Positions 7,555-17,200 of a stretch of DNA of 64,000 nt are shown here, piece after piece. Every line of letters starts with the position of its first letter. Position 1 is the stretch's first letter. The position numbers were made by a program, and so were the translations under genes. Below the pieces are notes generated by a model. It was given only the letters and a program-made list of their open reading frames with translations. It did not search any database and was not told where the DNA came from. The stretch is from Ferrimonas futtsuensis DSM 18154. Its GTDB lineage: Bacteria; Pseudomonadota; Gammaproteobacteria; Enterobacterales; Shewanellaceae. Location of the stretch: the NCBI RefSeq assembly GCF_000422645.1, contig NZ_AUGL01000024.1, positions 1-64,000 on the forward strand, written 5' to 3'.

Positions 7555-9636
7555 ATGAAAACTTTGTCAAAGCGTATCTGTGCGCCTGCGCCGATTGCTC
7601 TACTCGTATACTGTTCACTCCTTTCCCTGGCCAGTAACGGACAAGAGCCTGCGGCCGCGTATACCTCTCCGCTTCACACCTTCTCCATGGACGATCTTCT
7701 TATCGACTTCGAGGGACGGACTGTAGCTCAAGACCCTGCTGCGATCTGTGGATTGCCGGGCGGCATCAGTTGCCCCGGCGAGATTGATCCTGCGACCGGT
7801 CAGCCTTATGTCTATCCAATTGTTGATAAACAGAACATCACGCTCTACCCGGTCGACACCGAGTTTGGCTTTGAGGTGGTGGACTTCCTCGGGGCAGAGG
7901 GGAAGTCTCTGGCTTCAAGGGACTATGCCGAGGGGTACGTGGGCAATATTACCGAAGGCGATAAGGTCATCGGCGTCAAGGTGTCAAACGCCAAAACGGA
8001 CACCTACAAGGTGAAACCCCCGCTGGGTACCTGGTGCCAAGGGCTGGGGGGAACTTCGGTTAAATGTTCAACGGAGCACTATACGGTCTTGGAGCACGCT
8101 CTCACTTGTCATGAAACGGTGCCTTACTTGCATGCGGACCCCGAGACGGGCAACCAGGGGGTGCTGATGCTTCCATCAGGAGAGCAATCACAGTGTGCCC
8201 TGGCAGGCCTTGATGATCAGCAGGTCATTGTCGGAGAGCAGACGCCGTTGACAGCGTTTTCACAGCTGGCTCCGAACGACAATCTAAGGGTTGATCGGGA
8301 TATCGCCGTCAGTTCAGATTATTCCATTACCGTTAAAGACGATGGCAAGGCACTGTATCGCTGGGGTGGTTTGATTAAACGTCCGAATGATATTCGCCTG
8401 TACGCGAGAATACCTCTGCCTTCGGAATGGAAGGAACCCGGTGCAGAGTACGAAATCAGGAGCGCCAAGCTGGTGGTTACCCACTGGATCACCAATAACC
8501 CCAATGATCAACTTCGGCCTGAAGATCTTGAAAACGAAGCGGCCACAGGTCGCAAGCCCGCCTATTGGGTGGACGCAAACGACAATTGGCGTTCGGCCAA
8601 GGATTGCTTTGAAGGAGACGGTGACTTCATTGAGGAGAATACCTATTTCCGCCATAAGCCGGACAGCACGTTGATTCCGGCCGGGGATTCGCCGCCACTT
8701 GAGACGCGCCTGTCCAAAGATCTCAGTGAAGGTTACACCAATGCCTATTACACCAGTATCGATCGGGATCCATTTCAGTGGTCCTATGTGAACGCCGCCG
8801 AGGCAGCAGCCGGGCGCTTTCACTTTCTCGGTTTTGAACATCCACTGAAGGCCGAGGAGACGGTGCAGCAGGGACTGGTTCTGGTTTCCGGCCCCAGGTG
8901 GCGGTTAAGAGCCAATAAATTCGGTCAGGATATTCCTGGACTGGAGATCCCACGGTCAGAGTGCACCGTTCCGCCTTATACCCATGACAACATTCGCTAC
9001 GAAGTGGGAACGCCGGTGACCACAGTGATCAATCTGCTTGACTGGGATGCTGAGAATGGGGCATCTCCCCTGGCAAGCAGCAGGGGCTGGGTCGACGTTG
9101 CCAATAATCTGGGGGTTGAGGTTCAGCAGGGTGTGGTCAGCATTCAAAACGGCATCGAGTACCCGGTCTCCACCAATGGTTTGCCCATGACCGAGGACTT
9201 TGATCTGGCGGTATACATCAAAGGTGACCGAAAGCCGACGGCATTATTTACTGCGCAGTTACTGATCAACCAGGAGATGTCAGAGCAACCCCTGGCCGAT
9301 GCCATGAGCATCTACAGGCTCAAGACGCCCAACAAGGTCCGTATCTACAAGGATGACGTCCGCATAGCCGTTACCGTGCTGAACGAGGAGACGGCGATGT
9401 CACCCGGAGATGGTGAGCTCGTCATTGTGGCGACCCGTGAAGAGAGCGGGGAGGTGGTGGCTCAATTTACGACCTCCATCGACGGGCTGGAACCCGGGCG
9501 CAAGAAGACTTACGACTTCCTTTGGACCAGCCCGGGTGAACCTGGCTTGATCATCTGGACGGCGTCTGTACTGAAAGAGGATAAGGTGATTGCTGAGCTG
9601 TCCGATGTGACCCTGGTGCGTTCAAAAGGTCAGTAA
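7555..9636 (+). CDS. Exported protein of unknown function (693 aa)
   Basis: I do not recognise this family. The protein starts with a signal peptide: a basic start (KTLSKR), a hydrophobic core of about 15 residues and a likely cleavage near SNGQ at about residue 30. The mature part is acidic, contains about a dozen cysteines that could form periplasmic disulfides, and has no CxxCH haem motif. The last 110 or so residues (KVRIYKDDVRIAVTVLN onward) have the alternating pattern of a beta-sandwich, similar in feel to CARDB or Ig-like domains. The ATG at 7555 is preferred over GTG at 7546 because AGGTGG lies 5 bases upstream. It stands alone between a divergent FNR-like regulator and a strong terminator, which hints at control by that regulator. 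An extracellular or periplasmic location is inferred. Confidence 0.75.
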   Translation: MKTLSKRICAPAPIALLVYCSLLSLASNGQEPAAAYTSPLHTFSMDDLLIDFEGRTVAQDPAAICGLPGGISCPGEIDPATGQPYVYPIVDKQNITLYPVDTEFGFEVVDFLGAEGKSLASRDYAEGYVGNITEGDKVIGVKVSNAKTDTYKVKPPLGTWCQGLGGTSVKCSTEHYTVLEHALTCHETVPYLHADPETGNQGVLMLPSGEQSQCALAGLDDQQVIVGEQTPLTAFSQLAPNDNLRVDRDIAVSSDYSITVKDDGKALYRWGGLIKRPNDIRLYARIPLPSEWKEPGAEYEIRSAKLVVTHWITNNPNDQLRPEDLENEAATGRKPAYWVDANDNWRSAKDCFEGDGDFIEENTYFRHKPDSTLIPAGDSPPLETRLSKDLSEGYTNAYYTSIDRDPFQWSYVNAAEAAAGRFHFLGFEHPLKAEETVQQGLVLVSGPRWRLRANKFGQDIPGLEIPRSECTVPPYTHDNIRYEVGTPVTTVINLLDWDAENGASPLASSRGWVDVANNLGVEVQQGVVSIQNGIEYPVSTNGLPMTEDFDLAVYIKGDRKPTALFTAQLLINQEMSEQPLADAMSIYRLKTPNKVRIYKDDVRIAVTVLNEETAMSPGDGELVIVATREESGEVVAQFTTSIDGLEPGRKKTYDFLWTSPGEPGLIIWTASVLKEDKVIAELSDVTLVRSKGQ

Positions 9637-9697
9637 GGTATTGCCATAACGCTGTGGCCTGAATCGTTCATGGAATGAGCTCGGCGGTGAGCAGCTG

Positions 9698-9724
9698 AGG
9701 GAGCCGGCAATGGCTCCCTTTTTT
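9698..9724 (+). terminator. Rho-independent terminator
   Basis: AGGGAGCC and GGCTCCCT form an 8-bp stem with a 6-base loop, followed by a run of T. It lies about 60 bases after the 693-residue exported protein gene. Confidence 0.9.
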
Positions 9725-10280
9725 GTTGGAATAAGGTCAACACGTTGCCATCAGAAAATTGGCGCGTTTTCGTATTATCCCCCCCTTGCATAGTCCGCTG
9801 TAGGCGCGCCGGTGAGCGCCAGATTCTGCCGCTGTGTTTGATGGCACGAACGCGACTGAAAAGTGTCGCCTGAAACAAGGTGAAGTTTGTTGCTTAAAGG
9901 GTCGCCTTGTTCAATATGTAATCCATTGATTAATAAGCGCATTGATTGGATTTTGACCAGGCCATCCAAGGCCGGTTTTTGACTGAATCCGAGTCGGCAA
10001 GTTTGGGCATATTTGTGCTTTTGTCGGTTTGTGTTTTTTAGGGATTTCTACCTTTGAAATGTCAGTGTTTTTTACGGGTGCAGATGATGGTCTGGCTTCT
10101 GTGGTCAATGCTGGCGAGGGTCATAGGGTGTTGTATGATTACCAAACTGGGCTAAAAGTCAGGGTTGTATTCCGCTGCCCAAGCCACATTTTGCCTAAAA
10201 ATGTTGGTTTATGACCTATTTTGGTGCGCGTTCAGGGTGGGTAAGGCAAATGCGGTTATAATGGTATACACCACTATGAT

Positions 10281-10308
10281 TTGATTAAATTTTTTTTTGA
10301 GTCATAAT
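10281..10308 (+). promoter_or_regulatory. Sigma-70-type promoter for the small membrane peptide gene
   Basis: TTGATT (10281-10286) and CATAAT (10303-10308) are separated by 16 bases and lie 56 bases before the small-gene start. A second -10-like TATAAT is at 10257-10262 without a good -35. Confidence 0.5.
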
Positions 10309-10363
10309 GGGTTTAAGTTTAATGAGCCGAAGCTGGCCCTGACCGGGCGTAAGGAGGAGATGG

Positions 10364-10456
10364 ATGAAATCAGTAATTAAAGAGTTATCTGTACTTGTAG
10401 TGCTGTTTGTTGCCATCGCCTCAGTGGGGATGATCGGCACCCCCATGGGTGGTTAA
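10364..10456 (+). CDS. Putative 30-residue single-pass membrane peptide
   Basis: A short gene below usual annotation cut-offs. The ATG at 10364 follows an almost perfect Shine-Dalgarno (AAGGAGGAG at 10351-10359). The product begins MKSVIKELS, continues with about 16 hydrophobic residues (VLVVLFVAIASVGMIG) and ends TPMGG. It could be a small inner-membrane peptide with a short basic cytoplasmic N-terminus. A promoter-like pair lies about 55 bases upstream and a GC hairpin (10482-10500) about 25 bases downstream, so the whole looks like a complete monocistronic unit. It is convergent with the truncated haemoglobin gene. I know no named family for it. A regulatory RNA with a chance open frame is the main alternative. 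Confidence 0.6.
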   Translation: MKSVIKELSVLVVLFVAIASVGMIGTPMGG

Positions 10457-10481
10457 CCCTGAGCTACCCTGGGAAGAATGA

Positions 10482-10500
10482 TCCGGCAGGGATTGCCGGA
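10482..10500. terminator. GC hairpin between convergent genes
   Basis: TCCGGCA and TGCCGGA form a 7-bp stem with a 5-base loop between the small peptide gene and the convergent haemoglobin gene. The T-tract is poor on both sides, so termination strength is uncertain. Confidence 0.5.
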
Positions 10501-10508
10501 CCATTTAT

Positions 10509-10871
10509 CTAGATACGGATTATCTGCCCCTTCAAGCCATAGAGAATGCTCAGTACCTGCTGGCGCGCCTCGGGTCCGATGGCATTTTTATCCAGTGCGT
10601 CCAATACGTCATCCACCACGGCCATAAACTCCTGCTCGGAGATGTTCATCCCCTGGTGAGCCGTGATCATATCTTGCCCTGAGTAGGATTGGGGGCCTCC
10701 CGAGCCGGCGCAGAAAAACTCCACGGACATCTTTTTGGCCCGCTCGATATTGGCGCTGTGTTGAAAGCGGCTTTGAACGATTGGATTGTTCAGGTGAGCA
10801 TTGACCGCATCCTCCACGATCTGGGTGATGCCGGCTTCTCTGCCGAGAAGGTCGTACAGGCTAGAAGACAT
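10509..10871 (-). CDS. Group 1 truncated haemoglobin
   Basis: Small cytoplasmic haem protein of 120 residues that binds O2 or NO and may detoxify nitric oxide. It opens with SLYDLLGREAGITQIVEDAV, the typical helix A-B start of TrHb1 proteins. The sequence GGPQSYSGQDMITAHQGM holds the expected proximal (F8) histidine in AHQGM. The length fits the 2-on-2 globin fold, with no tail or fusion. The ATG at 10871 is chosen because GGAGG lies 5 bases upstream; the frame to 10922 adds residues that do not fit the family. It stands alone, divergent from the giant dehydrogenase gene. Confidence 0.85.
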   Translation of the reverse strand: MSSSLYDLLGREAGITQIVEDAVNAHLNNPIVQSRFQHSANIERAKKMSVEFFCAGSGGPQSYSGQDMITAHQGMNISEQEFMAVVDDVLDALDKNAIGPEARQQVLSILYGLKGQIIRI

Positions 10872-11277
10872 GGGCCCCTCCAAGCGTGGTTCGATGAGCC
10901 CAGTCCGGTAGAGTGGGCTCAAGCAGGGTTAACTGCTCAGGTTAGAAGTGCCCCACGGAAACATCAAGCCGTCAGACGGCCCCGACCCTATTCCAGGCAG
11001 CACTGCCCTTTAGGGTATTTTCTGTATAGGGATCGGCGTGTTGTGCCCGAGTGATTTTTTTTCGGGGACGCCTTCGAGCCTCCTTGTCCACACTTGTCCC
11101 AATGCTTCAATCAGTTATCCAGAGTTGCCCATTCGGCTTCATTGGAACCTCCTCAAAGTCATGAAACTTTTTCAGCTGTTGCCTGTGTGGCCTCGACTAC
11201 ACTCAGTTCAAATCATTTCGGTAAGACCATAAATTTTTTATGGATAAGCCGGGACTTTGGTCTCGATATGACAACGG
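10872..11277. other. Divergent intergenic region
   Basis: It lies between the truncated haemoglobin and the giant dehydrogenase gene and must hold both promoters. I see no gene. The one clear element is the AT-rich palindrome at 11227-11243. Confidence 0.5.
11227..11243. promoter_or_regulatory. Perfect AT-rich palindrome upstream of the giant dehydrogenase
   Basis: CCATAAA-TTT-TTTATGG has 7-base arms and a 3-base spacer, 34 bases before the GTG start. It could be an operator or a weak hairpin in the leader. Confidence 0.4.
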
Positions 11278-14200
11278 GTGAAGGCTATGCGCAACTGGTT
11301 AGTTTCCATTCTGTTGCTCCTCACGCTGGGAGCCTGGCCAATGGTGGTCTGGCCGGCGCTGCTGGATGATCAAGATTTCACGGAGGAGACGCTGGCCAGG
11401 CCGGATGGCCAGGGTTGGTCAGGGGTGGTGGGGCTGGCCTTTTCGGAAGCCGGTGACCGAATCTATGCCTGGGAGCGAGACGGAAGGGTATGGATCATCG
11501 ATGAGTCCAACCCGGTATCCAGCCCTTTTATCGACATCGCAGATGAGGTGCTGGCTTGGCGGGATCACGGCTTGTTGGGGTTCGCACTCGATCCTCGCTA
11601 TGACGAGAATGGCCATGTCTACATTGGTTACATCGTCGACCGACACCACCTTCTTCACTGTGTCGAACCTGCCTCTGGGGTGGGGGCCCCCATCTGTGAC
11701 TCGGAGTATGACCCCAATCTGACCATTCAGGTCACCCAGGCCACCATAGGGCGAGTGGTGCGATACACCGCAATAAAACCTCAGGGGGCCAGTGATTTCT
11801 CCGGGGCCACCAGTGTGGATTATGCCAGTCGCAAGGTGCTGATCGGTGAGTCTCCCAGCTCTGGGATGCCGATGACCCATCAAACCCATGGAATCGGGCA
11901 GCTGGTGTTTGGTACCGATGGGACTCTGCTGGTGGCCTTTGGCGATGGTGCCAGTTTCTCCTCCACCGATGTGGGCAGTGCTCCAGAGAGTGCCTATCTG
12001 GACGCACTGGCCGATGGGATCCTGCGCCCTGATGAGAATGTGGGTGCCTACCGTGCCCAAATGGTGAACTCCCTCAATGGCAAGATACTGCGTATCGATC
12101 CGGCCAATGGCGATGGTGTGGCCAGCAACCCCTATTACGATGGTGCGGCGCCCCGCTCTCCCGCTTCCCGAATGTGGGCACTGGGCCTGCGCAACCCCTA
12201 CCGCATGTCGCTGAAGCCCGGAACGGGCAGCCATAACCCGGATGAGGGCAATCCCGGGGTGCTGTATGTGGGAGATGTGGGACTGAGCCGCTGGGAGGAG
12301 TTTCTGGTGGTGGACGGTCCCAACATCAACTTTGGTTGGCCCGCGTTCGAGGGGATGACCATTCAGAGTGGTTACTATTTTGCTTCCCCCAACAGCGCCC
12401 AGGCTTCCGCGGCCCTGGGATGCGATGTTGAATTCACCGACCTGATTGTTCAGGAGACCCTGAGCACACCCAGCTTCCCCAATCCCTGTGGTTCTGGCCA
12501 GATCACCTCCGTGCCGGTATTCGAACATCGACGCCCCAGCCTGGACTGGTTCCACGATGAACCGCAGACCCGCTACCCCGCCTTTGATGGCAACGGTGCA
12601 GCGGTGGCCGTCGGTGTCGGCGAACCGGTACCCGGAACTTCAGACATTCTGACTCAGGGAACGCCTTTTGCCGGTAACGCCTCCACTGGGGGGGCGTGGT
12701 ATCTCAGTGGTGAATTCCCTGTGACCTATCACAATACCTATTTTCACGGAGATTTCGGTGGTCAGTGGGTGCGCAACTTCGTGATGGATGACAATGACAG
12801 GGTCACTCAGGTTCGCCCCTTTGCCTCCGACGCCGGGGGGGTGGTGTTTATCGCCACCCACCCCGCCGACGGTAGGCTCTACTACATCAGCTGGGCCACC
12901 TTTATCTATCGGGTCAGCTATGCTCCGGGTGGCAACCGGGTGCCCACGGCGGTGGCTTCGGCCAACCCCAGATATGGTCCCAGCCCACTGACGGTGCAGT
13001 TTTCTTCGGCCGGGTCCTCTGACCCCGATAACGACACCCTGAGTTACGCCTGGCAGTTTGGCGATGGCGACAGTGGCAATGGTGCCTCTCCCAGCCACCA
13101 GTACACCGCGCCCAACGGCAACCCCATCAGCTTTACGGCCACGTTGACCGCCACCGATGATGGCTCGCCGGCCCAGAGCGACTCCGATACCGTGCTGATC
13201 AGCCTCAACAACACGCCACCTCAGGTCAGCATTACCTCCCCGGCCGATGGCACCCTGTATCCACTGGGTAGTGACACCCTCTATAACCTGACGGCCCAGA
13301 TCAGCGACAATGAGCATGGCAGCGGTGAGCTGAGCTGCGTCTGGCAGACGGTACTGCACCACAACAATCACACCCATGAAGACCCGGTGGACAGCAACTG
13401 CGCCAGCCAGGTGCAGATCGCCCCGGCGGGCTGCGACGGCGAGACCTACTTCTACCGCGTCACCCTGACCGTCACCGACGATCACGGGCTCTCGTCCACG
13501 GCAGTGTCCAACCTCTACCCCGATTGTGACAGTGTGTCGCCGCCGGATGCCAATGATGACAGCGCGTCGGTGGCCGTGGGGGGGACCGTGGAGGTGGACC
13601 TTCTGGCCAATGACAGTGACGACACCGGCATCAATGTGAACTCCCTGACCCTGCTGAGCCAGCCGGCCAGTGGCCTGGTGACTCTGCTGCCGGGCACCGG
13701 AAGGGTGCAGTACCAGCCTTCCATCACCACTTCGGGCAGCGTCAGCTTCCAGTACCGGGTGTTAGACGTTGATGGTTTTGTTTCCGACCCTGCCACCGTG
13801 GTGATCACCATCACCCTGGTGGGCGGCACCCCGGTGGTGGCGACGCCGGTGATCTCCCCCCCTGGCGGGCAATATACCGCGCCACTGGCGGTCACCCTCA
13901 GCTCCTCGACCGCCGGGGTCAGCTTCTACTACAGCCTGGACGGTTCAGATCCGGACCTGAGTTCGCCGACCAGCGACGGCAACCTGACCCTGGAAGAGGG
14001 GGCCACACTCAAGGTCTGGGGTTACAGGCAGGGTTATGTGCCGTCCCAGGTGGCGTCTCAGACCTATCAGCTGACACCTCCAGATAATGGTTTCCCCATT
14101 AATGGCCTGGTGGGCTACTGGCCACTGAACGAAGCGGGAGGCACCCTCATCGGCGATGCCTCTGGCAATGGTCATGATGGCCAGCTCAGTGGTGCCACCT

Positions 14201-17200
14201 GGGTCAATGGATGGGACGGCGGCGGTCTGCGCTTCGACGGCGTGGACGACCGTGTGGTGATTCCCCACAGCAGCCAACTGGCGTTCACCCTGTTTCAGAG
14301 TTTCTCTTTGAGTGCCTGGGTCCAGCCCGATGGCGGTCAGGGAGGCTGGGCGGGCCTGGTGACCAAGTCCAGAGAGCGCGCACCCTGGTATGGTCTGTGG
14401 ATCACCTCCTGGGATGCCTGGGCGGCTGGCGGTCCTAATGCCATCTTCGACGGCCCCATCAGCGGCGGCTGGCACCACCTGGCCCTGGTTCAGGATGCCC
14501 TGGTGGACAGTCGCTGGCTGTACGTGGACGGGGTGCTGGCCGGTACCCTGGATGCCCAGTTTGGTGAGGGCAGTGGAGAACTCTGGTTTGGCGGCGCGGC
14601 CGGCGTGGCCGAGTTCTTCGATGGGGTACTGGATGAGATTCGACTCTATGACCGGGCGCTCTCAGCCGATGAGGTGGGGGTGCTGGCGACCACACCGCCG
14701 CCGGCAGCCGGGCCTGTGACCTCTGCGGACTGGGTTCAGATCTCCAGTGGCGCCACGGTGGATATTGACGTACTGGCCAATGACTCGGCCATCGCCGGGC
14801 TGGACCCGGCCACCGTCGAGGTGCTGACTTCGCCGGACCAGGGCAGCATCACCTCCATCAACAGCAGTACCGGGGTGATCACTTACAGCCACAATGGTGG
14901 CGCCCTGGATGATGGCTTCAGCTATCGGGTGCAGGACACTACCGGTGCCTGGTCGGTGGCCACGGCGGTGTCCATTGCCGTCGAGGCCTATCTGCCCCCG
15001 ACGGTGACCATCACCTCGCCTCAGGATGGGGCGCAGATAAGCGGTAACCTGCTGGTGCAGTGGCAACTGTCCGGGGACGACTCTCTGTACGACCACATTC
15101 ATGTGCGCCTGGACGACAACCCCCACGTTACCCTGCATAACACCGGCCTCACCAGCTATGATTTCGGCCAGGTCGACCCAGGCAATCACAGCATCGAGGT
15201 CTGGCTGGTGACCCCGGATCATCAGCCCCTGGCCAATCCTGAGGCCAGCGATTCGGTGTCGGTGACCGTGCTGGATCCAAGCGGTGGCGATCCCACCCTG
15301 GTGGGCTACTGGGCGTTGGACTCCGGCTCTGCCCAGACGGCGGTGGACAGCTCGGGTAACCAGAACGATGGGGTGATCCTGGGCGCCCAGGTGGTGACCG
15401 GCCGCTTTGGTCAGGGGCTGAGGTTCGACGGTGTGGATGACCTGGTTCAGGTGCCTCACAGCAGCGCCTTTGCCTTCGGCAGTGGCGATGACTTTACCCT
15501 GGCGTTCTGGGCCCAGGGCATTGGCAGCCAGTCCGGCTGGTCCGGGGTGGTGACCAAGTCCAGGGATCAGGCGCCCTGGTACGGCATCTGGGTGGCCAGC
15601 AACCGGCGATGGACCTCCGGCGGGCCACAGAACATCAGCGGCAGCAAGATCAGCGCCGGCTGGCACCATCTGGTGCTGGTGCAAAGTGGTGGCAGCCGTT
15701 ACCTCTATCTGGATGGTGTCCTCAATGCCGAGGGCAGTGCCCAGCAGGCCAACGGTGGCGGTGATTTGATCTTTGGCGGCACCCTGGGGGTCAGTGAGCA
15801 CTTCAGCGGTGTGCTGGATGAGGTTCGCCTCTACAGCCGGGCCCTGGATGCCGGTGAGGTGTCCAGCCTGTATAACCTGGAGCCTGGCGGTGTCAGTGTG
15901 GTGGCATTGGACGACAGTGCGTCTCTGGGGCAGGGGGAGAGCATCAGCGTCGACCTGCTGGCCAACGACAGTGCCACTCTGGGGCTGGATGCCGGTTCGG
16001 TAGAGCTGATGAGCGCGCCGGCCTACGGTGATCTGCAGATTGACTCAGCCACCGGCGTGGCCAGCTATCAGCATGATGGCAGTGCCACCACCGCCGACGG
16101 CTTCAGTTACCGGGTGGCGGACCTTCAGGGCAACCTGAGCAACACTGCCCAGGTGCAGTTGATCATAGAGCCGTATGAACCGCCGGCGGTGACCATCACC
16201 GCGCCGGCAGAGGGGGCGCAGCTGACGGGCAACCTGGTGGTCCAGTGGCAGACTGCCGGGGATCAGACCGGCTTCGACCACATTCATGTGCAGCTCGATG
16301 ATCAGCCCTATGTGCCTCTGCACGATACCGGGCTGACCAGTTACGACTTCGGCCCGGGCACTGCAGGCAGTCATGTGATGCGGGTGTGGTTGGTGGACGC
16401 CAATCATCAGGCGCTCACCAATCCGGAAGCCTCGGATCAGGTCAGCGTGACCTGGAGTGAACCGGCGGTAGTGAGCCCGCCTGTGATCGACCCCAATGGC
16501 GGTGATTACACCTCGGAGGTGACCGTGACCCTGAGTGCCGACTCCGGTGCGGCCATCCATTACACCCTGGATGGATCGACGCCGGATGCCGGTTCCGATC
16601 TCTACCAAGTGCCGATTCTGGTGGGTCAGAGTCTGACTCTGCAGGCGGTGGCCATCCTCGATGGGGTCAGTAGCAGCGTCAGTTCTGCCCAGTTCAATCT
16701 GGATCTGCCGGGGGACGGCTTGCCCAACGCCGGGCTGGTGGGCTACTGGCCCATGGATGAAACCAGCGGCAGCCAGGTGCTGGATGCATCGGGTTCCGGG
16801 CTGGTGGGTGACATCAGCGGCGCAATTCGAGTGCCGGGCTGGGCTGGTAATGGGCTCTATTTCGATGGGGTGGACGACCTGGTGCGGGTGGCTCATGACG
16901 CGCAACTGACCTTTAATGCCGGGGCCAGCTTCTCCCTGTCGGTTTGGGTGAGTCTGGATGGGGATCAGGGAGGCTGGGCCGGCGCGGTGACCAAATCCAG
17001 GGACGAGGCCCCTTGGTACGGACTGTGGGTGGCCTCCTATGACCGCTGGATCTTTGGTGGGCCCGCCAACATCAAAGGACCAGTGGCGCGAAGTGGCTGG
17101 CAGCAGCTGACCCTGATCCAGGATGGCGTCTCTGGCAACCGCAGCTTCTACCTCAATGGTACTCTGGTGGGCACCGGGGCGGCGCAGTCCGCCGATGGGC

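Larger units (their letters stand above)
9637..10363. other. AT-richer intergenic region
   Basis: It holds the terminator of the preceding gene (9698-9724) and a promoter for the small gene at 10364. Between about 9750 and 10250 I see no supported gene. An open frame at 10029-10214 lacks a ribosome-binding site and is probably chance. Confidence 0.5.

Noticed and set aside
8100-8125. Possible haem-binding CxxCH motif in the 693-residue exported protein
   Set aside because: The sequence there is TCHET; only one Cys precedes His, so it is not CxxCH.
10029-10214. Short frame in the AT-rich intergenic region
   Set aside because: No Shine-Dalgarno and no family.
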